Assembly: GCA_031296325.1 (NCBI GenBank)
Contig: JARLFY010000057.1
Location: 1 to 36,272, forward strand
Source of the DNA: Acidobacteriaceae bacterium
GTDB lineage: Bacteria > Acidobacteriota > Terriglobia > Terriglobales > Acidobacteriaceae
DNA length: 36,272 nucleotides
Direction of reading: 5' to 3'
In this document: positions 32,447-36,272 of the stretch, one piece after another
Layout: each line of letters starts with the position of its first letter
How positions within the stretch are numbered: position 1 is the stretch's first letter
Position numbers and translations under genes: made by a program
Notes under the pieces: model-generated
Database searches by the model: none
Told to the model about the DNA's origin: nothing
Seen by the model: only the letters and a program-made list of their open reading frames with translations

Positions 32447-32842
32447 GTGCGGCTGAATCGCAACAACGACTTCAATTCCAACGGCAGCGCGGAGGCGGCT
32501 TTGAATCAAAAAGTGAAGAACCTGATCCAGAAGTTGGGCGAGGCGATCCACGAGTCGGTCTCCGAGTCGGAAAACATTGCTGGCGTGGTGAAGGACATTC
32601 GCGAGCAGGGATTCGATGTGCTGTTGATGCTGGAGGCCACCATCGGACTCAACGAGGTGGAGGCCGAGGCGGACGAGGTCACAGAGGCGGACAGCGAGGT
32701 CGTAAGCGGCCCCTTTACCAGCCACGATCTGAGCTTCCTCAAGTCGCTGCGCATCACACTTCCCGACTCCGAAGAGAGCGCCAAAGACATCGACATCGGC
32801 CCGCCGTCTGACTCCCCCGCCGATCCCTCCAGCGAAGAATAA
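32447..32842 (+). CDS. Acidic protein of unknown function
   Basis: 131 aa from GTG 32447, the first start after an in-frame stop at 32435. A polar Asn-rich start is followed by a helix-prone segment (about 18-70: NQKVKNLIQKLGEAIHESVSESENIAGVVKDIREQGFDVLLMLEATIGL), then an acidic tail rich in Glu, Asp and Ser ending DPSSEE. No signal peptide or membrane segment is seen. Codon use and composition look coding, unlike the overlapping frames. No family recognised. It is followed by a 219-bp gap and glgC, so a shared transcript is unlikely. The gap 32164-32446 before it shows no further gene. Confidence 0.65.
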   Translation: MRLNRNNDFNSNGSAEAALNQKVKNLIQKLGEAIHESVSESENIAGVVKDIREQGFDVLLMLEATIGLNEVEAEADEVTEADSEVVSGPFTSHDLSFLKSLRITLPDSEESAKDIDIGPPSDSPADPSSEE

Positions 32843-32934
32843 TTCAGACCACTCGACGAGCCAGCCGTGCGCCTCTCTCTGCCTGTTGGACGACGGGTTC
32901 GCGGCTACTTTGGCTCCCTCTGTCGGGCTGGACT

Positions 32935-32963
32935 TGCAAAATGTAAGTGCTCGCGTGATAGAC
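32935..32963 (+). promoter_or_regulatory. Possible promoter of glgC
   Basis: TTGCAA (32935-32940), 17-bp spacer, GATAGA (32958-32963). This would give a leader of about 90 nt before glgC. Both hexamers deviate from consensus. Confidence 0.3.
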
Positions 32964-33061
32964 TCTCGGTTCAATCTGGTTGCGCTTCGCGGCAAGCCGT
33001 GATCCTGCTTATGACTTGTCGTATGCTTGGTGGCACTTAGGCTTGGAAAGAAGAGGATTTC

Positions 33062-34324
33062 ATGAGAGATACATTGGGTGTACTGCTGGCGGGTGGCGCT
33101 GGCGAACGGCTTTTTCCTCTCACACGCGACCGTGCAAAACCAGCGGTTCCCTTCGCTGGACAGTACCGCATCATCGACATCACGCTGTCCAATTGCATTA
33201 ACTCCGACCTGCGACACGTCTATATTCTGACCCAGTACAAGGCTCTGTCGCTGAACCGACACATCCGCGAGGGCTGGGGTCCGGTGGTGGCCAACGAACT
33301 GGGCGAGTTTATCGAAATTCTTCCTCCCATGCAGCGCGTCTCGAAGTCCTGGTATCAGGGCACGGCGGACGCGGTCTACCAGAACATCTACTCCATCGGG
33401 TCGGAGGAGCCGCGCTATGTGCTGATCCTCTCCGGCGACCATATCTACAAGATGAACTACGGCCTGATGTTGCAGCAGCACAAGGACTCCGGCGCCGACG
33501 TGACGCTGGCCACGCTGCCCATCGCCCCCGAGGACGTCTCGCGCTTCGGCGTGGTGGAGGTCTCGCGCACCGGCGAGATCACGGGCTTCGTCGAGAAGCC
33601 GAAGACGACCAACATTCGCTCGCCGTTTGATCCCAATGTGGTGGACGCCTCGATGGGCATCTACATCTTCAACACCGACGTTCTGCTGCCTGAGTTGATC
33701 AAGGACGCCGAAGACCCCGACTCCAGCCACGACTTTGGCAACGACATCCTGCCCAAGCTGCTGGGCCGAGTCAAGATGTGCGCCTACAACTTCGTCGACG
33801 AGAACAAGCAGTGCGCCCTGTACTGGCGCGATGTGGGTACGCTGGACGCCTACTACGAGGCCAACATGGACGTCGCCGGCATTACGCCCATCTTCAACCT
33901 GTACGACAAGAGCTGGCCGATGCGTACGCGGACCTATCAGCATCCGCCCGCCAAGTTCGTCTTCGGCGAGCCGGGACGTACCGGCATGGCGATCAACTCG
34001 GTGGTCTGCGCCGGATCGATCATCTCCGGCTCGGTGGTGCGCAACTCAGTGGTCTCGCGCGATGTGCGCGTCAACTCTTACGCCGAAGTGGACTCCTCGG
34101 TCGTCTTTTCCCACGTCAACATCGGACGGCACTGCCATATACGCCGCGCCATCATCGACCGCGACGTCCATATTCCGGACGGTACGGTGATCGGCTACGA
34201 TGCCAACGAAGACAAGAAGAACTACTTTGTCTCGCCCAGTGGGCTGACCGTAGTCACGCGCGACTACTCGGCCTACGAGAACCCGGTCAGCTCCGAGTTC
34301 AGACAACCCGGAAGCACGACATAA
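33062..34324 (+). CDS. glgC: Glucose-1-phosphate adenylyltransferase (ADP-glucose pyrophosphorylase)
   Basis: Makes ADP-glucose from ATP and glucose 1-phosphate, the committed step of bacterial glycogen synthesis; cytoplasmic, usually tetrameric and allosteric. 420 aa, the normal length. Nucleotidyltransferase signature LLAGGAGERLFPLTRDRAKPAVPFAGQYR (about 8-36), then DITLSNCINS, SWYQGTADAV, LSGDHIYKMNY, GFVEKP, WRDVGTLDAYY, and a C-terminal left-handed beta-helix made of hexapeptides (VVCAGSIISGSVVRNSVVSRDVRV...). ATG 33062 has GAGG about 5-6 nt upstream. No other glg gene is in the window. A hairpin lies just downstream. Confidence 0.96.
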   Translation: MRDTLGVLLAGGAGERLFPLTRDRAKPAVPFAGQYRIIDITLSNCINSDLRHVYILTQYKALSLNRHIREGWGPVVANELGEFIEILPPMQRVSKSWYQGTADAVYQNIYSIGSEEPRYVLILSGDHIYKMNYGLMLQQHKDSGADVTLATLPIAPEDVSRFGVVEVSRTGEITGFVEKPKTTNIRSPFDPNVVDASMGIYIFNTDVLLPELIKDAEDPDSSHDFGNDILPKLLGRVKMCAYNFVDENKQCALYWRDVGTLDAYYEANMDVAGITPIFNLYDKSWPMRTRTYQHPPAKFVFGEPGRTGMAINSVVCAGSIISGSVVRNSVVSRDVRVNSYAEVDSSVVFSHVNIGRHCHIRRAIIDRDVHIPDGTVIGYDANEDKKNYFVSPSGLTVVTRDYSAYENPVSSEFRQPGSTT

Positions 34325-34338
34325 TTCCGCTCTACGCA

Positions 34339-34371
34339 GTCACGCCGCCAGCAGAGAGATGGCGGCGTGAC
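34339..34371 (+). terminator. Hairpin after glgC, without T-tract
   Basis: GTCACGCCGCCA (34339-34350) pairs perfectly with TGGCGGCGTGAC (34360-34371), and three further G-C pairs flank a mismatch. No T run follows, so it is a strong stem but not a classical intrinsic terminator. Confidence 0.5.
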
Positions 34372-34408
34372 CGCGTAGGCGAAGGAAATACAACTTAGAA
34401 AAACGAAA

Positions 34409-34540
34409 AGCAGATTCCTCCGCTGCGCTACGGAATGACAAGCAAAAAACAAGCAACGGCGAATGAAACAAGCAACGGCAAATGCTGGAGGATCAGTAGA
34501 AACGCTCTTTTGCAGATACGTTATATACGTCGATACGCCC
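34409..34540 (+). repeat. Family-1 core with 70-bp extension and 19-bp tandem duplication
   Basis: Core AGCAGATTCC...CGGAATGACAAGCAAA (34409-34446). Then AAACAAGCAACGGCGAATG (34447-34465) is repeated with one change at 34466-34484. The extension 34471-34540 matches 22841-22910 with about 7 differences in 70 bp. A further decayed tail, TACGGAACGACAGA, follows at 34541. Confidence 0.7.
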
Positions 34541-34554
34541 TACGGAACGACAGA

Positions 34555-36117
34555 CTAACGACTGCTTGACATCGATCTTTGCCCTGTCGTCGACGAATCT
34601 CTGCGCCCCAAATCCCTGAGGACATAGACGCGATACGACATTGAGTTCCCGTAGAGTTCAAAGGGGCCTTCGGTGGAATCCAGTCGGTACGCCGAGTTGA
34701 GGTAGTCGCGAAACTCCGGCCAGGTATTCAACTTGTCGAAGCTGTAGCTGGACTGCTGGAACCAGGCATTGCTCAGCAGAATGACGGTCGGCGGGTTCTG
34801 CTGAATCTCGTCCCAGAAGATCTTGCGGTAGTAGGGCACGACCTTGCCGTCATCAGGCCCGAAGAACTGAAGATCTCCAGTGAATTCAGTGCTTTGAACC
34901 AGACCGAGACGGTAGAGCGCACTGTAACATCCTCCCACCATGTCCAGACACTGCACCTTGCCCTGAAGTTGGTCTCCGCCCAGACGCGTGAGATCCTGCT
35001 CCAGCACCGGAACCGCCGCATTAACCACATGCAGTCCATGCACCTTACGAGCGTTGAGGGGAAGCATCACCAGGACGCCGAAGGCCATGCCCAGCATGCC
35101 AACGTTTCTGCGCCAACCGCGATCCTTCATCGCCGCCGTCAACTCCAACCCGACCCAGAGCAGACCGAAGCAGAGGAAGGTGATGCGGTGATAGTCGTAG
35201 CCCTTGCGCTGTACGAAGTAGGAGATGCCGCCAAAGAAAAATCCCGCGCGCACAGCCCACATCTCCCAGTTGGCGCGCTCTTTGCTTGCGATGGCGAGCA
35301 GGAGAGTGATCGGCAGGTACACCAGAAAAGCCTGAGGAAGGCTGCGACGGATCAGCACCCACAGCGTAGGGTGCGCCAGCGTCGAGTAGTACGGAACCAG
35401 TTTGCCGAGGATGAAGAGGAACGAGCCAAAGGCGTGCCGGGGCAGCAGAAATTCGAGCAGAATCGCCAGCGCAAGGGCAAAGCCCGCCAGCGCAAACAGA
35501 ATGTACACCGTAGGCGACTGGCTGCGTCGGCGCAGCGCGAAGAATGGGAAGAGCAGCAGGCAGAGAGCGAACGGAACGACCGTCGGCTTGATCAGGATCG
35601 CCATCCCCATTGCGAGTCCAAACGGCAGCATCAACGCGGGCCACGCCTTGCGCACCGCAGACAGCAGAAACGCGTAACCGATGAAGATCAGCACCGCCAT
35701 CACTTCGTCGCGCTCTGCGGCCTGCCACGGTCCCAGCGATCCCACTTGCAGGCTGAAGAGCACACCGGCAAAGAGTCCGGCGAGCCAGTCATACGGTCGC
35801 GCAATGACGATCATGGCGAGCGTCATCGAGCCGAGCAGGGTGAACTCGTAGAACCTCCATCCCAGATCTCCGCCGCCGAAGAGGCTGATCGCCCACCGCT
35901 CGGTCAGGTAGGCTCCGGGCATGTTGATGTCGTAGATGTCTTTGTAGGGGATCTTGCCGTGGTTCAGCAACAGCACGATGTAGTGCATGATCTGCGTGTC
36001 CCACATCCATTGCCAGTGGAGGGTGAAGACGACATAGCAGACCGCCCCCGCCAGCAAGACCGCAGCGCAGAGTAAGCGAAAGAGATCGATCTGGCGATCC
36101 GACAAGGTCGTCTGCAT
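34555..36117 (-). CDS. Polytopic membrane protein, GT-C-type glycosyltransferase-like
   Basis: 520 aa from the ATG at 36117. About ten hydrophobic helices span residues 10-370, followed by a soluble C-terminal domain of about 140 residues. The first periplasmic loop contains WQWMWDTQIMHYIVLLLNHGKIPYKDIYDINMPGAYL, with Asp pairs and the conserved PYKDIYDINMPG found in lipid-linked glycosyltransferase-like proteins (GT39/PMT-related). A likely role is transfer of a sugar to an envelope component; substrate unknown. An in-frame TTG at 36129 overlaps the -10 box TATAAT, so it cannot lie on the transcript, and ATG 36117 is preferred. It is a third GT-C-like protein in the window, without close resemblance in order of motifs to the one at 1876. 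Confidence 0.75.
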   Translation of the reverse strand: MQTTLSDRQIDLFRLLCAAVLLAGAVCYVVFTLHWQWMWDTQIMHYIVLLLNHGKIPYKDIYDINMPGAYLTERWAISLFGGGDLGWRFYEFTLLGSMTLAMIVIARPYDWLAGLFAGVLFSLQVGSLGPWQAAERDEVMAVLIFIGYAFLLSAVRKAWPALMLPFGLAMGMAILIKPTVVPFALCLLLFPFFALRRRSQSPTVYILFALAGFALALAILLEFLLPRHAFGSFLFILGKLVPYYSTLAHPTLWVLIRRSLPQAFLVYLPITLLLAIASKERANWEMWAVRAGFFFGGISYFVQRKGYDYHRITFLCFGLLWVGLELTAAMKDRGWRRNVGMLGMAFGVLVMLPLNARKVHGLHVVNAAVPVLEQDLTRLGGDQLQGKVQCLDMVGGCYSALYRLGLVQSTEFTGDLQFFGPDDGKVVPYYRKIFWDEIQQNPPTVILLSNAWFQQSSYSFDKLNTWPEFRDYLNSAYRLDSTEGPFELYGNSMSYRVYVLRDLGRRDSSTTGQRSMSSSR

Positions 36118-36272
36118 GGCTTTGCGCAATTATACTGCGGCGAAATGTATTTCCTTGCTGTAGTTGCGCAAGGATGTTGCGGATTCAATCCTGCCACATT
36201 GCACGATACGAGCAGTCCTTATTCGTCATCTACGAATGCTAGACTCTATGCATCGCAAACAGCTTCGCGGCA
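36118..36272. other. Right-end intergenic region with promoter of the minus-strand gene
   Basis: TATAAT on the minus strand at 36134-36129 lies 11 nt before the ATG at 36117, giving a predicted leader of only about 5 nt and no SD. On the plus strand an ATG at 36248 opens a frame (MHRKQLRG) that runs off the window; TAGACT lies just before it, but this is too short to support a gene. Confidence 0.4.

Noticed and set aside
32332..32811. Open frame of 159 codons overlapping the 131-aa acidic protein
   Set aside because: The composition (Arg/Gly/His-rich, no helix pattern) is that of a shadow frame; the 32447 frame has protein-like content.
1678..34540. CRISPR array made of the repeated GGAATGACA cores
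   Set aside because: Copies are dispersed over 33 kb with genes between them, spacing is irregular, and there is no cas gene.
36248..36272. Start of a plus-strand gene (MHRKQLRG) at the right edge
   Set aside because: Only 25 bases remain in the window and no SD is present; it cannot be supported.

Overview
The window looks like a piece of an Acidobacteriota chromosome, most likely Terriglobales/Acidobacteriaceae (the Granulicella, Edaphobacter, Terriglobus group). This is inferred from the high G+C content, many single genes with secreted carbohydrate-active products, lipoproteins of the Ig-like and YncE-propeller types, and families of short intergenic repeats of a kind I associate with that group. 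No 16S gene is present, so the placement is inference. There is no phage, IS transposase, CRISPR array or obvious island.

Layout. 1-1612: 3' part of rpoD (primary sigma factor). 1876-6701: polytopic GT-C-like membrane protein, then a secreted SGNH/GDSL esterase and, divergent from it, a secreted aldose 1-epimerase. 6984-13393: YpdA-type flavin reductase, pyrD, purH, purU and proC (nucleotide, folate and proline metabolism), then a small exported protein. 13506-18321: heme A synthase ctaA, then a sugar-uptake group made of an SSS sodium symporter, a 76-aa two-helix membrane protein and an L-fucose/L-arabinose-isomerase-like enzyme, closed by a terminator. 18420-22365 (minus strand): an Ig-like lipoprotein with a frameshifted C-terminus, sodC, tdk and fabG. 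22366-23186 is a gene-poor stretch with an operator-like dyad and repeats, ending in tRNA-Glu(TTC). 23305-27422: GT87 membrane protein, YncE-type propeller lipoprotein, exported unknown. 27722-31404: GH78 alpha-L-rhamnosidase facing a GH43 arabinanase. 31681-36117: two small unknowns, glgC (ADP-glucose pyrophosphorylase) and another GT-C-like membrane protein.

How the genes fit together. Much of the window serves plant-polysaccharide use. Secreted esterase, mutarotase, rhamnosidase and arabinanase would release and equilibrate sugars. The symporter and isomerase would import and convert one of them, and GlgC stores carbon as glycogen. The rest is housekeeping metabolism.

The most unusual content lies between genes. 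(i) A roughly 115-140 bp element with inverted ends TAGAGC.../...GCTCTA occurs about ten times, always in the same orientation; at three genes its terminal TAG is the stop codon. (ii) A second hairpin family has three copies, and two of them keep base pairing with different stem sequences. (iii) Several genes have a -10 box exactly 6 nt before the start codon and no ribosome binding site, which suggests leaderless mRNAs.
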